Shown: positions 1 through 6,633 of the stretch, piece after piece
How positions within the stretch are numbered: the stretch's first letter is position 1
Layout: each line of letters begins with the position of its first letter
Made by a program: the position numbers and the translations under genes
The notes under the pieces: model-generated
Told to the model about the DNA's origin: nothing
Seen by the model: the letters and a program-made list of their open reading frames with translations, nothing else
The model's database searches: none
Assembly: GCA_937902445.1 (NCBI GenBank)
Contig: CALELJ010000192.1
Location: 1-20,322, forward strand
Source: an uncultured Treponema sp.
GTDB taxonomy: Bacteria; Spirochaetota; Spirochaetia; Treponematales; Treponemataceae
Length of the DNA stretch: 20,322 nt
Direction of reading: 5' to 3'

Positions 1-2
1 CG

Positions 3-2207
3 GCCAATGTGATACTTGGCAAGGCAAACCCAAGCGGAAAACTTTCGATTACGGTTGCAAAGAAAGTAGAAGATTATCCATCAACAGCAGGTTTCAATAC
101 GGGGCTCGACAGCATCTATCTTGAAGACATTTATGTGGGCTACAGATATTTCAATACTTTTGCTAAGGAAAAAATTCTTTATCCATTTGGTTTTGGTTTG
201 AGCTATACAACTTTCAGCGTGGAATTCTCAAAGGCAAAATTCAATGGAAAAGAAATTTCAGTCAAGGCTCTCGTGCGCAATACGGGCAGTGTCGCTGGCA
301 AGGAAGTTGTTCAGCTTTATGTTTCATGCCCTCAGGGAAAACTTGGCAAGGCTGAACGTGAACTTGCGGCTTTCATCAAGACTGAACTTCTTCAGCCGGG
401 AGCGGAAGAACTTGTGGAACTTTCCTTCAATATTGAAAACCACGCTTCCTACGATGACAGCGGTGTTACAGGAAATGCTTTCTGCAAGGTTCTTGAAGCA
501 GGCAAATATTTTGTCTACGGCGGAACTGATTCCTTGAGCGCTTCCCTTGTTCAGTTTGAGGAAAGTGACTGCATTGAGCTTGCCGAAACTTCTGTTGTTG
601 AAAAACTTACTTCTGCTCTGGCACCTGTCGTTGAATTTGACCGCATGAAAAATGACGGCGGCAAGGTTTCGATGGAAAAAACTCCGGTAAGAAAATATGA
701 CCTCAGGAAACGCATTGAAGATTCGATTCCGGCTGAGATTCCATACACCGGAGACAAGGGAATAAAATTCCTTGACGTAAAATCGGATCCTGCAAAACTG
801 GATGCCTTCATTGCCCAGCTTGACGACAACATGCTCATGACCCTTTGCCGCGGTGAAGGCATGATGAGCCGCAAAACTGTTCCGGGACTTGCAAGCGCCA
901 TGGGTGGTTTAAGCGAAGACCTCTACCAGTTTGGAATTCCTGTCGCAGGTTGTGCCGACGGTCCAAGCGGAATCCGTATGGACACCGGTACGGAAGCAAA
1001 CCTCATGCCTATCGGAACCCTCCTTGCCTGCTCATGGAACCTTGACCTTGTAAAGGAACTGATGGAATTCGAAGGCGATGAACTTGTGGAAAACAAAATC
1101 GACACCTGCCTTGGACCTGGAATCAACATTCAGCGCAATCCACTTTGCGGACGCAATTTTGAATACTTCTCGGAAGATCCTTTGCTTACCGGTGCCATGA
1201 CCTGTACGATTCTCGACGGAATTCAAAGCCGCGGTGTATGGCCTACAGTCAAGCACTTTGCCTGCAACAACCGCGAAAACGGCAGACGCATGAACAACGC
1301 CATTGTTTCGGAAAGGGCATTGCGTGAGATCTACCTTGCACCATTCGAGATGGCAGTAAAGAAGGGCAGAGCAAAATCCATCATGTCCAGCTACAATCTG
1401 ATCAACGGTGTGCAGGCGGCAAGCAACTACGAGCTTTGTCAGACGATTCTTCGCGAGGACTGGAAGTATGAAGGTCTTGTGATGACAGACTGGTGGGCAA
1501 CGGTAAACGATTGTGTCGAAGGTGGAGACAGCGATGTTGAGCAGGTGTCCCAGATGATCCGTTCAAGAAATGACGTCTACATGATCTGCCAGAATGACAA
1601 TGCGGAAAAGGATGGCAACGGCGACGACCTTAGGGAAGCTCTTGCCAGCGGAAAAATCAAGCGCAGTGAAATCCAGCGTTGTGCCCGGGATGTTGTTGCT
1701 TTCATGATCAATACAAAAGTTTCCGAACGTCCTCTCCGCGGTCTCAACGATGTTCCGGGATTTGTGTCAAAGCTTGAAAAGCAGCCTGAAGGTCAGCTTG
1801 CTTACGGTGAGGACATCAAGTTCATGAAAGACGGAACCACTAAATGCTGGATAGAAATTGCCGAGGATGACGTATACAACTTTCTTGCGAAATTCCGTAA
1901 GGAGTCAGACGGAACTGTTTCACAGTCCGTGTGCAACCTGAACATCGACGGTGAAAATGCCGTGTCCCTCAACTGCCGTACGACTGAAGGCAGGTCAGAA
2001 GGTGCCATCATGGGACTCCTGAAGCTTACTAAGGGTGTCTATGAGGTGGAACTTGTCCACACCAAACCTGGCATTGAGATTGAGTATGTGGGATTTTCAA
2101 GAAAGATCACAACTTCAACAGGGATGAGATATTTCCGTGACTACGGTGAACCTGAGGTTGCGCATCCAAGATTTGCACAGAAAAGAAAGAAGCGTGTAGA
2201 CCACTGA
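3..2207 (+). CDS. Beta-glycosidase, glycoside hydrolase family 3, reversed domain order (5' partial)
   Basis: The frame is open to the window edge (codons before the GTG at 9 read Ala-Asn), so the true start lies upstream. The visible protein begins inside the GH3 alpha/beta-sandwich domain (NPSGKL near the start, then YPFGFGLSYTTF at about nt 177-212). A fibronectin-III-like domain follows at about nt 210-520. The TIM-barrel catalytic domain comes after these, at about nt 820-1720: DGPSGIR, the GRNFEYFSEDP segment, KHF, and VMTDWW, whose Asp codon (1488-1490) is the expected nucleophile. The usual GH3 order is barrel first, so this is the permuted type known from ruminal bacteria such as Ruminococcus albus and Butyrivibrio. 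A last beta-rich stretch (nt 1800-2130) may bind carbohydrate. The likely role is hydrolysis of beta-glucosides or related oligosaccharides. The exact substrate, and whether a signal peptide exists, cannot be seen. Confidence 0.93.
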   Translation, partial: ANVILGKANPSGKLSITVAKKVEDYPSTAGFNTGLDSIYLEDIYVGYRYFNTFAKEKILYPFGFGLSYTTFSVEFSKAKFNGKEISVKALVRNTGSVAGKEVVQLYVSCPQGKLGKAERELAAFIKTELLQPGAEELVELSFNIENHASYDDSGVTGNAFCKVLEAGKYFVYGGTDSLSASLVQFEESDCIELAETSVVEKLTSALAPVVEFDRMKNDGGKVSMEKTPVRKYDLRKRIEDSIPAEIPYTGDKGIKFLDVKSDPAKLDAFIAQLDDNMLMTLCRGEGMMSRKTVPGLASAMGGLSEDLYQFGIPVAGCADGPSGIRMDTGTEANLMPIGTLLACSWNLDLVKELMEFEGDELVENKIDTCLGPGINIQRNPLCGRNFEYFSEDPLLTGAMTCTILDGIQSRGVWPTVKHFACNNRENGRRMNNAIVSERALREIYLAPFEMAVKKGRAKSIMSSYNLINGVQAASNYELCQTILREDWKYEGLVMTDWWATVNDCVEGGDSDVEQVSQMIRSRNDVYMICQNDNAEKDGNGDDLREALASGKIKRSEIQRCARDVVAFMINTKVSERPLRGLNDVPGFVSKLEKQPEGQLAYGEDIKFMKDGTTKCWIEIAEDDVYNFLAKFRKESDGTVSQSVCNLNIDGENAVSLNCRTTEGRSEGAIMGLLKLTKGVYEVELVHTKPGIEIEYVGFSRKITTSTGMRYFRDYGEPEVAHPRFAQKRKKRVDH

Positions 2208-2214
2208 CACCCAG

Positions 2215-2340
2215 GATCCCTGAGCAGCGTCGAAGGGTCCGGCAAAAGAATGACAGGGTGCTTCGACTGCGCTCAGCAACCCTGCACTGCGCTCAGCAAC
2301 CCTGCACTGGCTAAGGCACGGTGAGCTTGTCGAACCGTCC
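2215..2340. repeat. REP-like palindromic repeat cluster in a convergent gap
   Basis: The 153-bp gap between two convergent genes holds several related half-palindromes. One is the imperfect palindrome CCCTGAGCAGCGTCGAAGGG (2218-2237). A near-inverted partner, CTTCGACTGCGCTCAG, lies at 2261-2276. A third unit, TGAGCTTGTCGAA, lies at 2322-2334 and recurs exactly at 8771-8783. The shared TGAGC...GTCGAA core and the placement between gene ends resemble REP/BIME-type dispersed repeats. The paired arms could also act as a bidirectional terminator. Family membership is inferred from only two loci. Confidence 0.6.
2266..2305. repeat. Perfect tandem duplication of a 20-bp unit
   Basis: ACTGCGCTCAGCAACCCTGC occurs twice with no mismatch (2266-2285 and 2286-2305), and a third copy begins and breaks off (ACTGG at 2306). 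The unit contains the CTGCGCTCAGCAACC arm of the REP-like palindrome, so this looks like recent slippage or repeat expansion inside that element. Confidence 0.85.
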
Positions 2341-2360
2341 GACAGTCTGCAGGAGAATGC

Positions 2361-3008
2361 CTATTCCTTTTTACTTCTGTTGAGCACAGGGCGGGCTACT
2401 TTTACATTGAAGAACTCGATGAGAGGTCCCATGAAGAATGCGGTGATGATTGTTCCGATTCCGGCGATGGTAGGAACTTCACTGATCTTGTGTCCTGCAA
2501 TTACAAAAATCAGACATCCGACAATGACGCACACAAGGTCTGTACAGATTCTTATGTACTTGAATTTCCACAGTTTCCATTTTTCCGCCATTGTGATTGC
2601 GACGGCGTCATAGGTTGAAACACCAAGATCAGCTGTCATGTAGAATGCGGAACCAAAGCATATGACGACAACCGCGATGATAAGCGATGCAAAGCGGAAG
2701 ACCATTGATGGTTCCGGGAAAGTCTTCATGAAAAACTCATAGGAAAACTGCGTGATATATCCAAGAAGGAACATGTTGATGAATGTTGCAAGGCCGATGT
2801 TCTTTCTATAGAAAATCAGGCTGAATGCAAGAAGGATGATGTTGACGATCGTGTAGAGAGTTCCAAACTGGATTGGAATGAGTGCATCAAGTCCTGCCAT
2901 GAATGACTGGAAAGGATCTACTCCAAGGGCAGCCAATTTGAAAAGTCCTACGCTGATGGCACAGATGATTACACCAAAAAGTGACATGAAAATTCTTCTA
3001 ACTAACAT
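2361..3008 (-). CDS. YczE/YitT-like integral membrane protein
   Basis: A 215-residue, strongly hydrophobic protein with about five or six membrane segments, for example residues 7-27, 50-66, 73-92, 105-125 and 155-172, and a short basic tail. The repeated pattern of a small-residue-rich helix followed by GVDPFQ (about residues 29-34) or GVSTYD (about 128-133) is typical of the YczE/YyaS/YitT group, whose transport substrate is not established. The start at 3008 is backed by AGGAG five bases upstream. The gene stands alone: it converges on the glycosidase gene and diverges from the acyl-CoA ligase. Nothing in the sequence shows a substrate. Confidence 0.75.
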   Translation of the reverse strand: MLVRRIFMSLFGVIICAISVGLFKLAALGVDPFQSFMAGLDALIPIQFGTLYTIVNIILLAFSLIFYRKNIGLATFINMFLLGYITQFSYEFFMKTFPEPSMVFRFASLIIAVVVICFGSAFYMTADLGVSTYDAVAITMAEKWKLWKFKYIRICTDLVCVIVGCLIFVIAGHKISEVPTIAGIGTIITAFFMGPLIEFFNVKVARPVLNRSKKE

Positions 3009-3024
3009 AAGTACTCCTATCTCA

Positions 3025-3030
3025 ATTATA
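3025..3030 (-). promoter_or_regulatory. -10 box of the YczE-like gene
   Basis: On the minus strand TATAAT lies 16 bp upstream of the start codon, directly after a TTG. No good -35 hexamer is found 16-18 bp further up, so the promoter call rests on the -10 alone. Confidence 0.45.
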
Positions 3031-3081
3031 CAATAGCATTTGTCTTTCTGCGGAAAAAAAGTGAATAAATTTAATTTATAT

Positions 3082-3110
3082 TTGTGTTATCAAAAATTGT
3101 CCCTTATAAT
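3082..3110 (+). promoter_or_regulatory. Sigma-70-type promoter of the acyl-CoA ligase gene
   Basis: TTGTGT (3082-3087) and TATAAT (3105-3110) are separated by exactly 17 bp. Transcription would begin near 3117 and give a leader of about 30 nt. AAGGG at 3135-3139 is the likely ribosome site. The surrounding 3040-3130 is AT-rich and shows no other clear element. Confidence 0.7.
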
Positions 3111-3147
3111 TAATTAACATCTTTTTAATAATTTAAGGGCCAGAAAA

Positions 3148-4782
3148 ATGGTAGTAACAGAACTTCTTGAGCGAAATGCAAAACTTTACGGCGATGAAGT
3201 TGCCCTTGTGGAACTCAATCCCGAAGAAAAAGATAACCGTCGTGTTACCTGGAAAGAATTTGATTTAATAGAAAGCGATAAAACCGATCCATACCGCCGT
3301 GAGATTACCTGGAGCGTTTTTGATGAAAAGGCAAACCGTTTTGCCAACATGCTCATTTCACGCGGAATCAAAAAAGGCGACAAGGTTGCCGTAATCATGT
3401 ACAACTGCCTTGAGTGGCTTCCTATTTATTTTGGAATTTTAAAAACCGGAGCCATTGCAGTTCCGTTTAACTTCAGATATGACGCAGATGAAATCCTCTA
3501 TTGTGCTGAACTTGCGGAAGTTGATGTAATTGTTTTCAGCTCATCATTTATTGGACGCATCGAGCAGAATGTTGAGAAACTCCGCAAAGGTCGCCTTCTC
3601 ATCTATTACGGTGACGGATGTCCAAGTTTTGCCGAAAGTTACCGTGAGCTTGTAGCCGACTGTTCAAGCAAGGCTCCTGAAATCAAGATTACGGAAGAAG
3701 ATGACGGTGCAATTTATTTTTCAAGCGGAACAACAGGATTCCCGAAAGCAATCCTTCATAAGCATCTGTCATTGATTCAGGCTGCTGAAATGGAACAGAA
3801 GCATCATGAGACTGGACGGGGTGACGTGTTCCTCTGCATTCCGCCTTTATATCATACTGGTGCAAAATTCCACTGGATGGGGTCTCTGGTTGCAGGTTCA
3901 AAAGCAGTTCTCCTCAAGGGGACTAAACCGCATGTGATTCTTGATGCCATGTCAAAGGAAAAATGTACGATCGCGTGGCTTCTTGTACCTTGGGCTCAGG
4001 ACATTCTGGACAGCCTTGACAACGGTTCCCTCAAGCTTAAGGATTATGAACTTTCACAGTGGCGCCTCATGCATATCGGTGCCCAGCCGGTTCCGCCTTC
4101 CCTGATTAAAAGATGGAAGGATTATTTCCCGGATCATAAATACGATACGAACTATGGACTTTCGGAATCTACAGGTCCTGGATGCGTTCACCTTGGCATG
4201 GAAAACATCCACAAGGTTGGTGCCATCGGTGTTCCGGGGTATCGCTGGGAATGCAAGATCGTTGATGAAAATGGAAATCCTGTAAAGCAGGGTGATGTTG
4301 GTGAACTTTGCGTAAAGGGTCCTGGTGTCATGACCTGCTACTACCGCAATGAGGAAGCAACAAAGGAATGCCTTAAGGACGGCTGGCTTTATACAGGCGA
4401 TATGGCCATGCAGGATGAGGACGGATTCTATTTCCTTGTTGACCGCAAGAAGGATGTGATTGTTTCCGGTGGTGAAAACCTTTATCCGGTTCAGATAGAA
4501 GATTTCATCCGCAAGAATGACAAGGTCAAGGATGTTGCCGTAATCGGACTTGCAGACCGTCGTCTTGGAGAAAAGGCTGTTGCCATCATTGAAGTAAAAG
4601 ACGGAATGACTTTGTCCCTTGAAGAAATCACTGAATTCTGTGAGACAATGCCACGCTACAAGAGGCCTAAGGAATTCATCTTTGCAGAAATTCCGCGCAA
4701 TGCCACAGGAAAAATTGAAAAGCCAAAGCTCCGTAAAATGTACGGCGCAGATAAATTAGTTGAACAGGAAAACAGAGGTTAG
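3148..4782 (+). CDS. AMP-forming acyl-CoA synthetase (ANL superfamily)
   Basis: A 544-residue adenylating enzyme expected to activate a carboxylic acid to acyl-AMP and then acyl-CoA in the cytoplasm. Visible ANL motifs are the P-loop YFSSGTTGFPKAILH (about residues 191-205), the aromatic/adenine motif YGLSEST (about 333-339), GWLYTGDM (about 412-419), the hinge region DRKKDVIVSGGENLYP (about 429-444), and the C-terminal NATGKIEK with the catalytic Lys (about 517-524). Length fits medium- or long-chain ligases, but the acid cannot be told from sequence. Near the N-terminus, RRVTWKEFD (about 31-39) and RREITWSVFD (about 50-59) look like an internal repeat; I recall a similar insert in clostridial homologues, so it is probably a family trait. 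The gene has its own promoter and sits just upstream of a symporter gene, which might import its substrate (inference). Confidence 0.92.
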   Translation: MVVTELLERNAKLYGDEVALVELNPEEKDNRRVTWKEFDLIESDKTDPYRREITWSVFDEKANRFANMLISRGIKKGDKVAVIMYNCLEWLPIYFGILKTGAIAVPFNFRYDADEILYCAELAEVDVIVFSSSFIGRIEQNVEKLRKGRLLIYYGDGCPSFAESYRELVADCSSKAPEIKITEEDDGAIYFSSGTTGFPKAILHKHLSLIQAAEMEQKHHETGRGDVFLCIPPLYHTGAKFHWMGSLVAGSKAVLLKGTKPHVILDAMSKEKCTIAWLLVPWAQDILDSLDNGSLKLKDYELSQWRLMHIGAQPVPPSLIKRWKDYFPDHKYDTNYGLSESTGPGCVHLGMENIHKVGAIGVPGYRWECKIVDENGNPVKQGDVGELCVKGPGVMTCYYRNEEATKECLKDGWLYTGDMAMQDEDGFYFLVDRKKDVIVSGGENLYPVQIEDFIRKNDKVKDVAVIGLADRRLGEKAVAIIEVKDGMTLSLEEITEFCETMPRYKRPKEFIFAEIPRNATGKIEKPKLRKMYGADKLVEQENRG

Positions 4783-4811
4783 ATTTTTATCTAATAACTG
4801 ACGAAAATAAA

Positions 4812-4817
4812 TATTAT
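4812..4817 (+). promoter_or_regulatory. Possible -10 box for the structured leader
   Basis: TATTAT lies so that transcription would start at about 4823-4825, matching the base of the large hairpin that begins at 4822. No convincing -35 is present 16-18 bp upstream, so the element may be weak or activator-dependent. Readthrough from the ligase gene is also possible. Confidence 0.35.
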
Positions 4818-4821
4818 TTTA

Positions 4822-4946
4822 GAATCCGTGTGGGACGCAGATGTGAAGGGTAAGGAGGGACCCGCCAAAAAGACTCAACGCTTTTGGGATTGAAGCGGGA
4901 GGTTATCCATTGCCCTTCACATCGTCGCTGGGGCCCACATGGATTC
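4822..4946 (+). ncRNA. Structured 125-nt leader RNA, candidate riboswitch or cis-regulatory element
   Basis: The segment folds by eye into one interrupted rod. P1: GAATCCGTGTGGG (4822-4834) with CCCACATGGATTC (4934-4946), 13 pairs including one G-U. P2: 4840-4853 with 4910-4923, 14 pairs including one U-G, continued by GGA/TCC (4854-4856 with 4906-4908). P3: CCCGC/GCGGG (4861-4865 with 4895-4899). P4: CAAAA-A-G/CTTTTG (4866-4872 with 4881-4886) closing an 8-nt loop. Asymmetric internal loops are ACGCA against a 10-nt G-rich strand (4924-4933), GGGA against AGGTTA, and a one-sided GGATTGAA. The 3' strand of P1 ends two bases before the AGGA ribosome site of the symporter gene, so folding could affect translation. 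I match it to no riboswitch class I can recall. A DNA-level palindromic element is the main alternative. Confidence 0.6.
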
Positions 4947-4958
4947 GTAGGATTTTAT

Positions 4959-6509
4959 ATGATTAAACTTTTTATTTTAGTAGTTTACTTTGCAGTGCTT
5001 GTTGCCATCGGTCTTTACTGCCGCAAGCATTCCACTGATGTAAACGGATTTGTACTCGGTGGCCGTTCCGTTGGTCCATGGCTCACGGCTTTTGCTTACG
5101 GTACATCCTATTTCAGTGCCGTCGTTTTCGTAGGCTATGCAGGTCAGTTTGGCTGGCGTTACGGAATCTCTGCAACCTGGGCCGGAATCGGTAACGCCAT
5201 CATTGGTTCCCTCATGGCCTGGGTTGTCCTTGGCCGGCGAACAAGAATCATGACCCAGCACCTGGACAGCGCAACAATGCCACAGTTCTTTGGCCGCCGT
5301 TTCAATTCCGCAGCATTAAAGATCTATGCTTCCGTAATCATCTTCATCTTCCTCATTCCATATACGGCTTCCCTTTACAATGGACTTTCGCGCCTCTTTG
5401 GAATGGCATTCAACATTGACTATTCAGTCTGCATCATCCTTATGGCTGTCCTTACTGCCATCTATGTTATTGCAGGCGGTTACATGGCGACAGCAATCAA
5501 TGACTTTATCCAGGGAATCATCATGCTTGTTGGCATCAGCGTAATCATTGCAGCCGTCCTCATGTCAAAGGGTGGATTCATGGCAGCCCTTGATGGTCTT
5601 GCACGCATTGAGGATGCAAAGGTCGCAACAACTCCTGGAATTTTTGCAAGCTTCTTTGGTCCTGATCCACTTAATCTTTTCTTTGTTGTAATCCTTACTT
5701 CCCTTGGAACATGGGGACTTCCACAGATGGTTCAGAAGTTCTACGCAATCAAGAATGAGGAATCCATCAAGAAGGGTACGATCATCAGCACAATCTTTGC
5801 TTTTGTCGTTGCTGGCGGATGCTACTTCCTTGGCGGATTCGGCCGTCTTTTTTCCGACATCCTTAATGTAGGTCCTAATGGTGTTCCAGCAGGCGGATTC
5901 GATTCGATCATTCCGGCTATGCTTTCTACATTGAGTCCTGTTCTCATCGCTCTTGTTGTAATTCTTGTTCTTTCAGCTTCAATGTCAACTTTGTCTTCTC
6001 TTGTAATTGCATCAAGCTCAACTTTGACAATCGACTTCCTCAAGGACAACTTCATCAAGAATATGTCTGAAAAGAAACAGGTTCTTATGATTCGTGCTCT
6101 TATTGTTGTGTTCATCGCAATTTCTGCGGCAATCGCCCTTGTTCAGTACAAGTCCAACGTTACATTCATAGCTCAGCTCATGGGTGTTTCATGGGGTGCT
6201 CTTGCAGGTGCTTTCCTTGCTCCGTTCATGTATTCACTTTACTGGAAGAAGGTTACAAAGGCTTCGTGCTATGTAAGCTTTACTTTTGGTTCTGTTCTCA
6301 TGATCCTCAACATGCTCATTCGTCCTTGCTTCCCTGCAATCATGAGGTCTCCGATCAACAGCGGTGCCATCGCCATGTTTGCGGGGCTTGTCATTGTTCC
6401 TATAGTGAGCCTCATTACAAAGAAACCGGACGATACACTTGTAGAGGAAACTTTTGCCTGCTACGAAAAGAAGGTTCCGGTAACACAGAAGACATCCCTC
6501 GAGGGCTGA
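4959..6509 (+). CDS. Sodium:solute symporter (SSS family)
   Basis: A membrane carrier of about 516 residues expected to couple Na+ entry to uptake of an organic solute. The N-terminus IKLFILVVYFAVLVAIGLY is a first membrane helix, followed by the family's conserved DVNGFVLGGRSVGPWLTAFAYGTSYFSA segment (about residues 26-53) and about a dozen further hydrophobic segments. A SSLVIASSSTLTIDFL stretch near residues 345-360 matches the family's Na+-site helix region. The frame is open back to 4884, but that extension lies inside the structured leader. The ATG at 4959 has AGGA at 4949-4952 and begins directly with the membrane helix, so I choose it. The substrate is not evident; sugar, carboxylate, pantothenate and amino-acid carriers all fall in this family. 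Confidence 0.88.
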   Translation: MIKLFILVVYFAVLVAIGLYCRKHSTDVNGFVLGGRSVGPWLTAFAYGTSYFSAVVFVGYAGQFGWRYGISATWAGIGNAIIGSLMAWVVLGRRTRIMTQHLDSATMPQFFGRRFNSAALKIYASVIIFIFLIPYTASLYNGLSRLFGMAFNIDYSVCIILMAVLTAIYVIAGGYMATAINDFIQGIIMLVGISVIIAAVLMSKGGFMAALDGLARIEDAKVATTPGIFASFFGPDPLNLFFVVILTSLGTWGLPQMVQKFYAIKNEESIKKGTIISTIFAFVVAGGCYFLGGFGRLFSDILNVGPNGVPAGGFDSIIPAMLSTLSPVLIALVVILVLSASMSTLSSLVIASSSTLTIDFLKDNFIKNMSEKKQVLMIRALIVVFIAISAAIALVQYKSNVTFIAQLMGVSWGALAGAFLAPFMYSLYWKKVTKASCYVSFTFGSVLMILNMLIRPCFPAIMRSPINSGAIAMFAGLVIVPIVSLITKKPDDTLVEETFACYEKKVPVTQKTSLEG

Positions 6510-6519
6510 CAGCTTTCAT

Positions 6520-6558
6520 AACTGGCAGAATAACAGGCCTCATTCCAGTTTTTTTTTA
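6520..6558 (+). terminator. Possible intrinsic terminator after the symporter gene
   Basis: AACTGG (6520-6525) and CCAGTT (6545-6550) can pair, and the arm runs into a T tract ending at 6558. The stem is short and its loop is 19 nt, so this is a modest candidate; the long T run is its best support. Confidence 0.45.
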
Positions 6559-6575
6559 CTTGGGGTGGGGCTTTT

Positions 6576-6603
6576 TTGAATTCCGGAAAAAATGAAATAT
6601 AAT
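6576..6603 (+). promoter_or_regulatory. Promoter of the chemoreceptor gene
   Basis: TTGAAT (6576-6581), a 16-bp spacer and a perfect TATAAT (6598-6603). The likely start is near 6610, and GGAGGA follows at 6622-6627 ahead of the ATG at 6634. It is a housekeeping-type promoter; no flagellar-type GCCGATAA box is visible. Confidence 0.75.
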
Positions 6604-6633
6604 TGAATATGAAATTTCCGTGGAGGATTAGTC

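Noticed and set aside
4779..4794. Hairpin TTAGAT-TTTT-ATCTAA at the end of the ligase gene as a terminator
   Set aside because: The stem is six pairs with one G-C each side and no T tract follows; too weak to call.
4829..4842. GGGACGCA in the leader, reminiscent of the c-di-GMP-I riboswitch
   Set aside because: The rest of that riboswitch, including its two-helix junction and CACGCACAGGGCAAACC-like part, is absent; here the bases sit at the P1-P2 internal loop.
4851..4866. AAGGAGGGACCCGC in the leader, superficially like a T-box antiterminator sequence
   Set aside because: The UGGN bulge that pairs with the tRNA end is missing, and there is no specifier loop or following terminator.
4884..4958. 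A 25-residue N-terminal extension of the symporter
   Set aside because: It overlaps the helices of the structured leader, is not hydrophobic, and the ATG at 4959 has an AGGA at proper distance.
6191..6595. 134-residue frame overlapping the symporter end
   Set aside because: It is an out-of-frame reading of the symporter, rich in Cys and His without a motif, and it continues through the terminator and promoter region.
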